The translations under genes and the position numbers were made by a program. The notes beneath the pieces are model-generated. The model worked only from the letters and a program-made list of their open reading frames with translations. It searched no databases and was not told where the DNA came from. 64,000 nucleotides of DNA from Rhodoligotrophos appendicifer. Lineage in GTDB: Bacteria > Pseudomonadota > Alphaproteobacteria > Rhizobiales > Im1. The stretch lies in assembly GCF_007474605.1 (NCBI RefSeq), contig NZ_VHKL01000002.1, positions 1-64,000 on the forward strand, read 5' to 3'. Each line of letters begins with the position of its first letter. Position 1 is the first letter of the stretch. This document shows, piece after piece, positions 36,791-45,805 of the stretch.

Positions 36791-37546
36791 TCAGATGCCG
36801 ACGATGACTTCGCCGCCATTCGGGCTCAGAACCTGGCCGGTGATGAAGTCGGCCTCGGAGGACGCGAGGAACGCGACGGCATAGGCCATCTCAATCGGCT
36901 CGCAATACCGCTTGAGCGGCACCTTCTCCTCCTTGGCCCGCCTTGTCTCCTCAGTGTCGAAGCGGAGCGGCCCGCCGGAGCGCACGCCGCCGGGGGCGAC
37001 CGCGTTGACATGGACGTTCCAGGGCGCGAATTCCTTGGCCCAACATTTGGTGAAGCCGATCAAAGCGGCTTTCGCACCGCAATAGTGAGAGGCGACCGGG
37101 GCCCCCGTCATTCCCCAGATCGAGGCGATGTTGATGATCTTGCCGTAGCGGGCCTCCTTCATGGCGGGAATGACCGTCTGGGTCGCGAAGAAGGAGCCGC
37201 GCACATGGACGGCAAACATCCGGTCGAAGTCGCTCTCGGAAATGTCGGTGAACTCGGCGCGCTGTCCGAAGCCTGCATTGTTGACCAGGATGCCGATCGG
37301 GCCGAGGGCTGCCGCTGCGCTCTTCACCATCTCCTTTACGGCCTTGGTGTCGCCCATGTCGACGGTCTCGACGTGCGCACGGCGGCCGCGTTCGCGCACC
37401 ATCTCCGCCGTTTCGGCCGCCTTTTCACCGTCCAGGTCGGCGACGACGATGTCGGCGCCCCTTTCCGCCATGAGCAAAGCATGCGCCCGGCCCATGCCGC
37501 CTCCCGAGCCGGTAATCAGGGCGACCTTGTTGTCCAGAATGGGCAT
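36791..37546 (-). CDS. SDR family oxidoreductase, second of a tandem pair
   Basis: 251 residues. TGSGGGMGRAHA, NNAGFG, IASIWGMTG and ASHYCGAK give an intact SDR active site. It shares with the adjacent SDR the unusual WGMTG-x-x-x-ASHYC segment and the GGE-x-IVG C-terminus. Retention of two copies suggests different substrates or stereochemistry, or a heteromer. AAGGAG six bases before ATG 37546 lies within the last codons of the upstream ATPase gene, so translation is closely linked. Confidence 0.9.
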   Translation of the reverse strand: MPILDNKVALITGSGGGMGRAHALLMAERGADIVVADLDGEKAAETAEMVRERGRRAHVETVDMGDTKAVKEMVKSAAAALGPIGILVNNAGFGQRAEFTDISESDFDRMFAVHVRGSFFATQTVIPAMKEARYGKIINIASIWGMTGAPVASHYCGAKAALIGFTKCWAKEFAPWNVHVNAVAPGGVRSGGPLRFDTEETRRAKEEKVPLKRYCEPIEMAYAVAFLASSEADFITGQVLSPNGGEVIVGI

Positions 37547-37549
37547 CGA

Positions 37550-38653
37550 CTACTCCTTGTTGATCAGCAAAGTGGCGGCGGCGGGCCAAATGAGGGACAC
37601 ACGTGCAGACATGGGCAGCATGTCCGACTGGCGGACCGAGGGCAGCCGAACCGTCATGACGGCGCCTTGATCCGTCTCAACCTGATAGCGGAACATGCCG
37701 GCGGTATAGACCGCATCCAGGATGCGACCCTCCAGGGTGTTGTCGTCTTCGGATACCGCAGGCGTGCCGGTTTCGATCCGGATCGATTCCGGCCTGATGC
37801 AGACGACGGAATTCGCCGCCGTCGCCGTTCCGGACATTGTGTCGAGGGCCTTCAGGGCACCGCCCTTGATGGGAACATGCAGGGACTGGCCGCCTGAGGC
37901 CTGAGGCTTGGCTGTGACGTCGATCAGGTTCGCACTGCCGAGAAAGCAGGCGACGAAGGCGTTGCGCGGATGCTCGTACAGGTCCCGCGGCGTACCGTGC
38001 TGGACGATCTCGCCGCCATTCATGATGGCGAGACGATCGGACATGGCCGCAGCCTCGTCCTGGTCGTGGGTGACGTAGAGGACCGTCGCGTCGACCTTGC
38101 GGTGGAAGGCCTTGATCTCGAACTGCATCTCTTCGCGCAGGTTCTTGTCCAGTGCGCCGAGGGGCTCATCCATCAGCAGCATGCGCGGACTGTAGACAGC
38201 GGCCCGGGCCAGGGCGATGCGCTGCTGCTGGCCACCGGACAGCTGGCTCGGCATGCGATGGCCGACATCCGGCAGGCGGACCGTCGCCAGCATGGCCTGG
38301 GTGCGCTGCTTGACCTCGGCTGCGGGCAGCTTGCGCAGCTTGAGCGGAAAGGCGACGTTCTCGAAGACGCTCATGTGAGGGAAGAGCGCGTAGTTCTGGA
38401 AGACCATGCCGATGTTGCGCATGAAGGGCGGCATGGAGGAGATGTCAGTGCCGTCGATCTCGATGCGGCCGCGGCTCGCGGGGGAGAAGCCCGCGACCGC
38501 GCCGAGCAGGGTCGTCTTGCCCGAACCGCTCGGGCCGATGAGGGAGAAAAATTCCCCGGGCTCAATCTGGAGATTGGTGCGCCGCAGCGCCGTAAAGGTG
38601 CCGTAGGTCTTTTCCAGGTCGACGAGGGTCAGTCTTGCGCCGCGTTCAGCCAT
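37550..38653 (-). CDS. ABC transporter ATPase, PotA-like
   Basis: 367 residues. Walker [11 protein letters not shown]-loop FQNYALFPH, signature LSGGQQQR, Walker B LLMDEP and switch His in YVTHDQDEA are all canonical, followed by a TOBE regulatory domain after about residue 240. It energises the permease pair next to it as a homodimer. ATG 38653 has AAGGCGG seven bases upstream and overlaps the permease stop by eight bases; an in-frame ATG eight codons earlier is less well placed. Confidence 0.93.
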   Translation of the reverse strand: MAERGARLTLVDLEKTYGTFTALRRTNLQIEPGEFFSLIGPSGSGKTTLLGAVAGFSPASRGRIEIDGTDISSMPPFMRNIGMVFQNYALFPHMSVFENVAFPLKLRKLPAAEVKQRTQAMLATVRLPDVGHRMPSQLSGGQQQRIALARAAVYSPRMLLMDEPLGALDKNLREEMQFEIKAFHRKVDATVLYVTHDQDEAAAMSDRLAIMNGGEIVQHGTPRDLYEHPRNAFVACFLGSANLIDVTAKPQASGGQSLHVPIKGGALKALDTMSGTATAANSVVCIRPESIRIETGTPAVSEDDNTLEGRILDAVYTAGMFRYQVETDQGAVMTVRLPSVRQSDMLPMSARVSLIWPAAATLLINKE

Positions 38654-39476
38654 GTGCACCCGCCTTGAGGCCATCATTTCGCGGCTGAAGCACCGAAACG
38701 ATCAGCAAAAGAACCAATGTGAAGAGAAGGATCAATGTCGCGACCGCTGCGATCGACGGCGTCAGGTAATCGGCCAGTTGGAGCCAGATGAGCCGCGGCA
38801 GGGTCTGGGTGCCGACGCCGGTAAGGAAGAGCGACAGCATGAGTTCATCGAAGGAGGAGGCAAAGGCCAGAATGCCGCCAATGATCACGCCGGTCCTGAT
38901 CAGGGGAAAGGTGATCTTCCAGAAGGACTGCCAGGGTCGCGCGCCCATCGTCATCGCCGCGAGCTCCAGAGAGGCCGGATGGCGCGCCAGAGCCGAGTTC
39001 ACGCTGATGAAGACGAGGGGAATGCCGATGACGGTGTGGCTGATGATGACGCCGACATAGGAGGTGAGCAGGCCCATCCACAGCATCATCGGATAGAGGC
39101 CGATGGCCAGGATGACGTGCGGCAGCATCATGGGGGCGACGATCAGGGCGGTGACGAGCCCCTTGGTGGTCAAGTTGCCGCGCGAGACGGCGAGGGCAGC
39201 GAGGGTGCCGAGGATCATCGAAAGGACAGCTGTCGGCACGCCGATGATGAGGGAGTTCATGGCCGCACGGGCCCAGGCAGGGTTCTCCACCACGCGGGCG
39301 TACCATTGCATCGACCAGCCCGTGGGCGGGAAGGAGAGATAGCTCTGATTGCTGAAGGACAATGGAACGATCACGAATTGCGGCAGCAGCAGATAGAGCA
39401 GGGTGACGGCGGCCACCGCCCACAGCAGGGCGTTGGAGATGCGGTAGCGGCGGGGCAGAGCGATTTCAGGCTGCAT
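38646..39476 (-). CDS. ABC transporter permease, PotC-like
   Basis: 276 residues, six membrane helices. The MetI-fold EAA loop is LELAAMTMGARPWQSFWKITFPLI. LLYLLLPQFVIVPLSFSNQSYL is the first helix and periplasmic loop characteristic of the PotC group. It pairs with the upstream permease to import a polyamine-like or other small cationic solute. ATG 39476 with AAGGCG upstream is preferred to the ATG at 39497; it overlaps the preceding gene by 11 bases. Confidence 0.9.
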   Translation of the reverse strand: MQPEIALPRRYRISNALLWAVAAVTLLYLLLPQFVIVPLSFSNQSYLSFPPTGWSMQWYARVVENPAWARAAMNSLIIGVPTAVLSMILGTLAALAVSRGNLTTKGLVTALIVAPMMLPHVILAIGLYPMMLWMGLLTSYVGVIISHTVIGIPLVFISVNSALARHPASLELAAMTMGARPWQSFWKITFPLIRTGVIIGGILAFASSFDELMLSLFLTGVGTQTLPRLIWLQLADYLTPSIAAVATLILLFTLVLLLIVSVLQPRNDGLKAGAHG

Positions 39477-40338
39477 GGGTGCCGTCGCCTTCCGCATAAC
39501 GCATAACGCGAAGATAGATCAGGTAGATGGCAATGGTCACCGCCAGCAGCAGGCTGGCCAGGGCGGAGGCCAGGCCCCAATTCAGCAGATGATTGGCCTG
39601 TTGCTCGATGAGGACAGCGGCCATCATGTGCTGCGGGCCCCCGAGCAAAGCTGGGGTGACGAAGAAGCCTAGGGAGAGCATGAAGACCACCGCCGAGCCG
39701 GCGCTGACACCGGGCAGAGACAGAGGCACGAAAATGCTCCGGAAGCTCTTCCAGGGGCTCGCACCCATGACGCCGGCGGCGGAAATCAGCGAACGGTCGA
39801 TGGAGCGCATATTGGCCAGGAGGGGCAGGATCATGAAGGGCAGCATGATGTGCACCATGCCGACATTGACGGCGAAAGCGCCGGGAATGAAGCTCACGGC
39901 GCGTTCGATGACGCCGCTGCCCATGAGCAGGTCATTGAAGACACCGCGACGCTGGAAGATGACCATCCAGGCATAGGAGCGGATGACCACGCTCGTCCAC
40001 AGCGAGATCACGACGATGGCGACCATCACGTTGAGCAGCGTTCCCCGAACCTTCGCCATGAGGTAGGACAGGGGATAGGCGACGATAAGGCAGAGCACCG
40101 TGACGATCGCCGCCGTCTGCAGGGTGTTCAGCAGGACGCCGACATAGGGACCGCCCTCAAGGATCTGGCGGTAATTGCCGAAGCCGATGGCTGGATCAAC
40201 GAAGCTGCGGTAGACGACCACGATGATCGGCGCGAGGAAGAAGATCCCCACGAAGACAATCGGTGCCCACAGCATCTGCCGGTAAAGCCGGGTGATGCTC
40301 CATCCGCCCCTGAGCTCAACGGCGCTCCAAGCGTTCAT
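39466..40338 (-). CDS. ABC transporter permease, PotB-like
   Basis: 290 residues, six membrane helices. The EAA loop is SLISAAGVMGASPWKSFRSIFVPLSLPG. The conserved TSVVIRSYAWMVIFQRRGVFN segment is typical of the PotB/HisM-like first permease in spermidine/putrescine-type importers. A strong hairpin separates it from the upstream binding-protein gene. The best start is ATG 40338; the ribosome site is weak (GGAG at 13 bases), which fits lower translation than the binding protein. Confidence 0.9.
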   Translation of the reverse strand: MNAWSAVELRGGWSITRLYRQMLWAPIVFVGIFFLAPIIVVVYRSFVDPAIGFGNYRQILEGGPYVGVLLNTLQTAAIVTVLCLIVAYPLSYLMAKVRGTLLNVMVAIVVISLWTSVVIRSYAWMVIFQRRGVFNDLLMGSGVIERAVSFIPGAFAVNVGMVHIMLPFMILPLLANMRSIDRSLISAAGVMGASPWKSFRSIFVPLSLPGVSAGSAVVFMLSLGFFVTPALLGGPQHMMAAVLIEQQANHLLNWGLASALASLLLAVTIAIYLIYLRVMRYAEGDGTHAA

Positions 40339-40375
40339 TGCCGAAATCCACTCCTGGCACCAGCCCGTGCCTATG

Positions 40376-40407
40376 CTGGATCCGCCGGATCGCTCCGGCG
40401 GGTCCAG
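40376..40407 (-). other. 14-bp intercistronic hairpin after the binding-protein gene
   Basis: CTGGATCCGCCGGA (40376-40389) and TCCGGCGGGTCCAG (40394-40407) pair over 14 positions with one G-T wobble around TCGC. On the minus strand it lies between the solute-binding protein and its first permease gene. It probably stabilises the binding-protein message or partially terminates. Confidence 0.65.
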
Positions 40408-40427
40408 TGTCGATCAAAGGTTTACCG

Positions 40428-41468
40428 TCAGGCCTGCAGCCAGGTGTTGAACCGCTCGGTCACCTTGGCGGCGTTGTCGGCCCAGTATTCGACGCTCAGC
40501 ATGACGGTGTTCTCGCCAACCTTGGGCAGGCGTGCCTTGACCGTGTCGTCGAGGAGAGGAAGGGCTGCGGGATTGACGGGGCCATAGGGGATCTTGCGCG
40601 TGAATGCCGCCTGGGCCTCGGCGCTGAGGGCGTAGGCCATGAGGTCCATGGCTTCGGCCTTGTGCTTGGCGCCTTTCGGCACCGCCCAACCGTCCGAAAT
40701 CAAGACCGCCTGGTTGAAGACGAAATCAACCGGCGCGCCGGATTCCTTGGGTTCCTGCACGCGGCCGTTCCAGATGGCACCCGCATCCACCTCGCCATCG
40801 ATCAGAAACTGGGCGCCCTGGGCGCCGGTGTCCCAGAGGAGGAGCTTGGACTTGATCTTGTCGAGTGCCGCAAAGGCCCGGTCGAGGTCGAGGGGATAGA
40901 GCTGATCGATCGGCACGCCATCGGCCAGGAGCGTCGCCTCGAGGGTCTGGAACGGACGCTTCCACATGCCGATGCGGCCCGAGATGGCGAAGAGCTCAGC
41001 CCAGTTCTGGGGCGGGTTCGACTTGATGCTCTGGGTGTTCCATGCGGTGCAATAGGCGGCGAAGTCCGTCTTCACGAAGAACTCGTAGGTCGTGTCCTTC
41101 ACCAGTTGCGACTTGTCGATCACGGCATAATCGATCGGCTCGAACAGGCCCTGGCGACCATAGCCGATGAAGGTTTCCGCGGGTCCCTGCATCAGGTCCC
41201 ATTGGGTGTTGCCCTGCTCGACCATGGCCTTGAGCTGCGCCGCGGTATTGGCCGTCGCCACCACTTCGATCCCGGTCTTCTTGGTCCATGGATCCCAAAC
41301 GGCCGTCTTGTAGGCCTCGCCAAGCTTACCGCCGCCATTGGCCATGACGATCTGCTTGGTCTGGGCGCGCAGGATGGCCGGTGCGGCGAGGAGACTTGTC
41401 GCTGCTCCCAAGGTGGCCAAAGCCGTGCGGCGCGTCATCGGTAATTTGGAACGATCGATCTTCGACAT
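40428..41468 (-). CDS. ABC solute-binding protein, PotD-like, TAT-type signal
   Basis: 346 residues. The N-terminus TRRTALATLGAATSLLAAPA is a twin-arginine-type signal ending AILRAQ. IVMANGGGKLGEAYKTAVW opens the mature protein, and NTQWDLMQGPAETF, LIDGEVDAGAIWNGR and LISDGWAVPKGAKHK fit the SBP_bac_8/PotD group. ATG 41468 with GAGGG upstream was chosen; GTG 41477 overlaps the ribosome site. Ligand unknown; polyamine-like compounds or modified amino acids are plausible from the company of an aminotransferase. Confidence 0.9.
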   Translation of the reverse strand: MSKIDRSKLPMTRRTALATLGAATSLLAAPAILRAQTKQIVMANGGGKLGEAYKTAVWDPWTKKTGIEVVATANTAAQLKAMVEQGNTQWDLMQGPAETFIGYGRQGLFEPIDYAVIDKSQLVKDTTYEFFVKTDFAAYCTAWNTQSIKSNPPQNWAELFAISGRIGMWKRPFQTLEATLLADGVPIDQLYPLDLDRAFAALDKIKSKLLLWDTGAQGAQFLIDGEVDAGAIWNGRVQEPKESGAPVDFVFNQAVLISDGWAVPKGAKHKAEAMDLMAYALSAEAQAAFTRKIPYGPVNPAALPLLDDTVKARLPKVGENTVMLSVEYWADNAAKVTERFNTWLQA

Positions 41469-41560
41469 ATTGCTCACCCTCTTTCCCGTTATGAAATGCC
41501 AGACATTGTGCTGGTTCTTGTCGTTGGGCTCGTCGCGGTCCGGCTGGCCTTCGACTCAGG

Positions 41561-42304
41561 TCATGAACAGACCCCGTTGGCGATGATGGTCTGACCAACG
41601 ATGTAGCGGTTCCTGGTGGAGGCCAAGAACAGGATGACTTCCGCCAGATCCTCCGGCTCCGCGACGCGGCCCAGGGGGATCGATTTCGCACGCTCCTCGA
41701 TCAAATTGCCGCGGGCGCGCAGCGTTTCCGTGGCGATCGGGCCGGGGCTCACGGCGTTCACCAGGATCTGGCTCGGGGCCAGTTCCTCGGCGAAGGATTT
41801 GGTGAGGCTGACGACGGAGGCCTTCGCCGCGCCGTAATGAGGCATGATCGCCCGCGGCCGATGCGCGGCCCCGGAAGCCACGTTGACGATGCGGCCACTG
41901 CGCTGTCCGACCATGATGTCCATCACCGCGCGGGTCGCCAGGAACATGGAGGTGACGTTGGTGCGGAACATCCATTCCCATTCGTCGATCGTGATCTCGC
42001 GGGCGGTACTGTAGCGCCAGCCGCCAGCATTATTCACGAGAACGTCGAGGCGGCCACCGAAGCGGCTGGAAATCGCTTCATGGAGCGCGGGGTATTGGGA
42101 CTCGTCGGCCAAATCCATGGCAATCGCGTGGGTGCGGAGGCCTTCGGAGCGGAGGCCAGAGGCCGTGGCCTCAACCGAGTCGGCATCGATGTCGACCAGC
42201 AGGACGGTCGCGCCCCGCTCAGCCATCATCCGTGCCGTGGCCGCTCCCAGGCCGCGGCCGGCTCCCGTGACAATTCCGTACTGACCTTCGAAATCGCCGC
42301 CCAT
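41561..42304 (-). CDS. SDR family oxidoreductase, first gene of the minus-strand cluster
   Basis: 247 residues. TGAGRGLGAATA, NNAGGW, catalytic NVASGAAHR (Ser), HYGAAKAS (Tyr, Lys). It is only distantly related to the tandem SDR pair downstream. The ATG at 42304 has GGAG eight bases upstream; the ATG four codons earlier also opens the frame. It leads the cluster and is divergent from the aminotransferase, sharing a 143-base control region. Confidence 0.88.
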   Translation of the reverse strand: MGGDFEGQYGIVTGAGRGLGAATARMMAERGATVLLVDIDADSVEATASGLRSEGLRTHAIAMDLADESQYPALHEAISSRFGGRLDVLVNNAGGWRYSTAREITIDEWEWMFRTNVTSMFLATRAVMDIMVGQRSGRIVNVASGAAHRPRAIMPHYGAAKASVVSLTKSFAEELAPSQILVNAVSPGPIATETLRARGNLIEERAKSIPLGRVAEPEDLAEVILFLASTRNRYIVGQTIIANGVCS

Positions 42305-42395
42305 TGCATGCTCCATGCGATCAACGGAGCTTGAAACAAATGACCCATTATGTCAATTAGAGATCATATGTTGTTTTTTGTTGTTCAACGGTTTT

Positions 42396-42421
42396 GGATC
42401 GGCGGTGACCGTCACCGATCC
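42396..42421. promoter_or_regulatory. Nested palindrome in the SDR/aminotransferase divergent region
   Basis: GGTGAC-C-GTCACC (42404-42416) is a perfect palindrome, flanked by GGATC (42396-42400) and GATCC (42417-42421), giving a near-symmetric 26-base site. It lies 27 bases before the aminotransferase TTG. A T/G-rich tract (42370-42385, mainly TTGTT repeats) adjoins it. The region is AT-rich compared with its neighbours and probably contains both divergent promoters. Binding by the cluster's RpiR protein is only a guess. Confidence 0.45.
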
Positions 42422-42447
42422 ATCGAAAGTTGACGGGGGATCGCGCC

Positions 42448-43806
42448 TTGAAGAATGCCCAGAACAGCCCCTCCACCCATGTCTTCCACCGCATGCCGAA
42501 AGCGAAGCTGCCCCAGGCCGTCGGCGGGCAAGGCCCCTATATCTTCGACACGGAGGGGAAGGCGTATATCGATGCCTCGGGCGGTGCAGCGGTCAGTTCA
42601 CTGGGCCATGGGCATGCGCGCGTGACGCAGGCGATCAAGGACCAGCTGGACCGTCTCGCCTTCGCCCATACGGGCTTCTTCACCAGCGACAAGGCCGAGG
42701 AGCTGGGCCGATTGCTCGCCGAAGCCGCGCCGGGAGATCTGGAGAAGACCTATTTCCTGTCGGGCGGCTCGGAGGCGGTGGAGGCCGCCCTGAAACTCTG
42801 TCGCCAGTATTTCACCGAGATCGGCCAACAGAAGCGCACAAAGATCATTTCCCGCCGGCAGAGCTATCACGGCAATACCCTCGGCGCGCTGGCCGCCGGC
42901 GGCAACATGATGCGGCGGCAGAAATATGCCGAGCTGCTTATCGACGTGGTCCATATCGCACCGTGCTATCCCTATCGAGACAAGTCGCCCGACGAGACCG
43001 AGCGTGCCTATGGGCTCAGGATCGCCAATGAACTGGAAACCGCCATCCTGGAGCAGGGGCCCGAGACCGTCATGTGCTTCATCGCCGAGACGGTCGGCGG
43101 GGCAACGCTGGGAGCCGTGCCGCCGGTCGAGGGCTATTTCGAGCGGATCCGGGAGATCTGCGACACCTATGGGATTCTCCTCATCCTCGACGAGGTGATG
43201 TGCGGGATGGGCCGAACGGGGACCCTGTTCGCCTATGAGCAAGAGGGGATCCAGCCGGACATCGTCGCGTTGGCCAAGGGACTCGGCGCCGGCTACCAAC
43301 CCATCGGCGCCATGATGACCACGCGGAAAGTGTTCGATGCGGTGGTCGACGGTTCGGGCTTCTTCCAGCACGGGCACACCTATTCAGGCCACATCACGGC
43401 CTGTGCCGGGGCGCTGGCGGTGCAGGAGACGATCCGCGACGAGGACCTGCTCGCCAATGTCAGGCTGCGGGGCGGGCACCTGATGGATGCTTTGACGGAG
43501 CGCTTCGGAAACCATCCGCATGTGGGCGACATCCGCGGGCGTGGACTGTTCCTGGCGATGGAATTCGTCAGCGACCGCGCCAGCAAGACGCCATTGCCGG
43601 CGCAGGCCAAGTTTGCGAGCAGGCTCAAGGCGATCGCCATGGAGGAGGGGCTGATCTGCTATCCCATGAGCGGCCTGATCGACGGCATTTCGGGCGATCA
43701 CGTCATGCTCGCGCCGCCCTTCATCATCGACGAGGCCCATGTGGTGGAGATCGTCGACAAGCTGGACCGCGCGGTGCAGCGAGGGCTGCGGGAGATCTCG
43801 GTTTAG
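42448..43806 (+). CDS. Class III PLP-dependent aminotransferase
   Basis: 452 residues. The cofactor is bound by Lys277 in LAKGLGAGYQP and by Asp in LLILDEVMCG; SGGSEAVEAALKLCRQY and QSYHGNTLGALA are family motifs. It belongs with omega-amino acid/amine:pyruvate aminotransferases, yielding an aldehyde that the cluster's aldehyde dehydrogenase could oxidise. The start is TTG 42448 with GGGGG eight bases upstream; an earlier TTG (42430) is possible but overlaps no ribosome site. It is divergent from the SDR and importer cluster. Confidence 0.9.
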   Translation: MKNAQNSPSTHVFHRMPKAKLPQAVGGQGPYIFDTEGKAYIDASGGAAVSSLGHGHARVTQAIKDQLDRLAFAHTGFFTSDKAEELGRLLAEAAPGDLEKTYFLSGGSEAVEAALKLCRQYFTEIGQQKRTKIISRRQSYHGNTLGALAAGGNMMRRQKYAELLIDVVHIAPCYPYRDKSPDETERAYGLRIANELETAILEQGPETVMCFIAETVGGATLGAVPPVEGYFERIREICDTYGILLILDEVMCGMGRTGTLFAYEQEGIQPDIVALAKGLGAGYQPIGAMMTTRKVFDAVVDGSGFFQHGHTYSGHITACAGALAVQETIRDEDLLANVRLRGGHLMDALTERFGNHPHVGDIRGRGLFLAMEFVSDRASKTPLPAQAKFASRLKAIAMEEGLICYPMSGLIDGISGDHVMLAPPFIIDEAHVVEIVDKLDRAVQRGLREISV

Positions 43807-43825
43807 GTGGCTGCCACCACGGCGG

Positions 43826-44578
43826 CTACCACACTCCGGCGCCCCGCATCAGCTGATTGACCCCGACCAGCAGCAGAAACCACAGGATGATCTTGTTGAA
43901 GGTCGCCTGTGACACCAGTCTGCGGGCGAACCTGCCGAGCAACAGACCCAAGGCGACGGGCAGGAGGCCGAAGGTCGAAAGCGCGATGTCGTCCCAGGTC
44001 ACCAGGCCATTGGCGATAATGATGACGTTCAGCATCATCCCCGCCACGAAGAAGATGAGCGCGGAGGCGATGATGAAGAATTCGCGATCCACCCTGAGGG
44101 CCAGAAGGTAGAAGGCGGTCGGGGGTCCATAGAGCGAGGAGAAGCCGCCAAGGATCCCGATGATCATCCCGACGATGGGATTCCACAGCTTCTCGTTCGG
44201 CTTCAGGGTGCGGGGTTCGACGCGGATCAGGCCGAACAGGGCAAAGCCGAGGATCAGCAGCCCGGCGGCGAGATCCAGCTGATGGGGATCGAGGAAAAAG
44301 AGCGCCAAGCTGCCGATGGAAATGCCGATGGGCAGGCAGATTAGCAACGTCTTGAAGCGTTTCGAGACCGCCTTCACCTCACTCCAGTTCAGCATCTGGG
44401 TGACGTTGGTCACGACGACAGGGACAATCATCATCGCGATTGCCTGACGCAGCGGATAGAACTGCAGAAGGATGGGGACGACCAGCAAAGGCAGCCCCAT
44501 GCCGGAGACGCCCTTGACGAAGCCTCCGGCGACAAAGGACAGGCCGATGATCGCAAGTTCAGTGTAGGAGAAAGCCAC
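43826..44578 (-). CDS. TSUP-family membrane exporter (TauE/SafE)
   Basis: 250 residues with about eight membrane helices. GFVKGVSGMGLPLLVVPIL and GGFSSLYGPPTAFYLLAL are the two repeated TSUP motifs with glycines in the helices. The family exports sulfite, sulfoacetate or other sulfur-containing or organic anions. GTG 44578 follows AAGG at seven bases; the 18 residues before it in frame are not conserved in character. It converges on the aminotransferase, 19 bases apart, and may be unrelated to it. Confidence 0.85.
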   Translation of the reverse strand: MAFSYTELAIIGLSFVAGGFVKGVSGMGLPLLVVPILLQFYPLRQAIAMMIVPVVVTNVTQMLNWSEVKAVSKRFKTLLICLPIGISIGSLALFFLDPHQLDLAAGLLILGFALFGLIRVEPRTLKPNEKLWNPIVGMIIGILGGFSSLYGPPTAFYLLALRVDREFFIIASALIFFVAGMMLNVIIIANGLVTWDDIALSTFGLLPVALGLLLGRFARRLVSQATFNKIILWFLLLVGVNQLMRGAGVW

Positions 44579-44765
44579 GAGCGGACCTTGGCGACGGGAT
44601 CGGGAGCAATCCCCAGGACGGGTCGCTCCCACACCGCCCTATATACAGGGATCGTCCGTCAGGAGAAGGCGATTGGATGACACAAGGGACGCCAAACGGC
44701 TCCGCTGCGACGTTCTCCCGGCGTGGCGACGATCCCTCCCTTCGTGGCCGCTTCGTCGGTAAGGA

Positions 44766-45197
44766 TTAGAGGACGATTTCGCCCTCGTCCTTGCCATCCC
44801 AGTAATGAATGCGGTCGGCGCGGGCCTGGATCAACACCAGTCCGGGCGTGTCGATCCCCTGCTCAAACCAGCTGTCCAAATCCTTCACCCAATGGTCCCG
44901 AAAGGCTTGTTTGTCCCGGACAAGGCGCGCATTGGCCTCGATGGATATGAAGATGCCGGGCGCTCCCAACAGGCTCTTCGATCCTTGCAGTGACAGTCCC
45001 ACCTTGGGGTCGCGCTCGATGTTTCGGATGGTGTTCGTCTCCTCCAGGGCGAAGAACCATGAGGTTCCATCGTAGTCCACATCGCGATTGTTGCTCATGG
45101 GCCGGGCCGCAATCTGGCCGGCCTCGGCGCGGGTGGACAGCATGGTGAAGTCGATGTCTCGCATCCGCTTGGAAATATCTTTCAGGGTCAGGGTCAT
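44766..45197 (-). CDS. PPOX-fold (pyridoxamine 5'-phosphate oxidase-like) flavin-binding protein
   Basis: 143 residues. FTMLSTRAEAGQIAARPMS, then a DYDGTSWFFAL strand and the ERDPKVGLSLQ loop are typical of the general stress protein 26 group of split-barrel flavoproteins. They bind FMN or F420 and reduce or oxidise small molecules. ATG 45197 with AGGAG six bases upstream defines the start; residues encoded further upstream are not credible. It is probably cotranscribed with the hypothetical gene behind it. Confidence 0.8.
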   Translation of the reverse strand: MTLTLKDISKRMRDIDFTMLSTRAEAGQIAARPMSNNRDVDYDGTSWFFALEETNTIRNIERDPKVGLSLQGSKSLLGAPGIFISIEANARLVRDKQAFRDHWVKDLDSWFEQGIDTPGLVLIQARADRIHYWDGKDEGEIVL

Positions 45198-45253
45198 CTC
45201 GCGCTCCTCTTGAGAAGCGACAACGCGGCGCCATGGGAAAAGATCCTGTGCCG

Positions 45254-45634
45254 TCACTCCGGAGACGTCGGAGACGTCGGGACCCCCTTGACCTGGCGGG
45301 CGAAGATATCGGCTGACGGCGCGTCCGACCTTGCTTGGCTCAGAAGCAGCTTCAGGCGATCGAGATCAACGGCGTCGAAGTCCGACACCCTGCCGTAGAG
45401 GCTCTCTTCGGGCGGTGTGCTCATGGCGGCGGTGGCCTCCTGTTGGGCCACCCGATAGAGACCGCAGAAATAGGCGCAGAAGCCGATCGTCAGGCGTTCG
45501 CGCTCCCATTTGTCCGGCTGTCGGCCCTGACCCTCGATGACAGAGAGTGCACTGCCGAGAAATTCCAGCGCCTGAAACTGTTCTGCCTTGCGGCGCTTCG
45601 ACTGCTCAGCTGTCATATCTGTGGATGCCCTCAT
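45254..45634 (-). CDS. Hypothetical small protein
   Basis: 126 residues, or 120 if the ATG at 45616 is used. It is largely helical, with charged N-terminus (TAEQSKRRKAEQFQ) and one conserved-looking patch GFCAYFCGLYRVAQQEA containing two cysteines. No signal peptide and no family recognised. It is upstream of and co-oriented with the PPOX-fold gene by 56 bases, so an operon is likely. No clear ribosome site is visible before either start. Confidence 0.5.
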   Translation of the reverse strand: MRASTDMTAEQSKRRKAEQFQALEFLGSALSVIEGQGRQPDKWERERLTIGFCAYFCGLYRVAQQEATAAMSTPPEESLYGRVSDFDAVDLDRLKLLLSQARSDAPSADIFARQVKGVPTSPTSPE

Positions 45635-45805
45635 TCATTCGCGTGGCTGCCGAGGCATAACCGGAACCCCGCCGGCAAGGCTATGCCAATACGCAAAGCC
45701 CTCACATCTTTCGCATTCTTGCCATGAGAATTGGTCTGATCGCATCCCATATAATCCTCGGTATCGCTACAGGTTCGTCAGCTTCGTATTCAGGCGGGTG
45801 AGAGG

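Noticed and set aside
36014-42304. The three SDRs of the minus-strand cluster as one triplication
   Set aside because: Only the 36014 and 36791 genes share distinctive segments; the SDR at 41561 differs throughout and looks independently acquired.
45725-45802. A 25-codon hydrophobic mini-frame (MRIGLIASHIILG...) just before the secreted orphan at 45806
   Set aside because: No ribosome site, starts upstream of the candidate -10 element, and probably chance.
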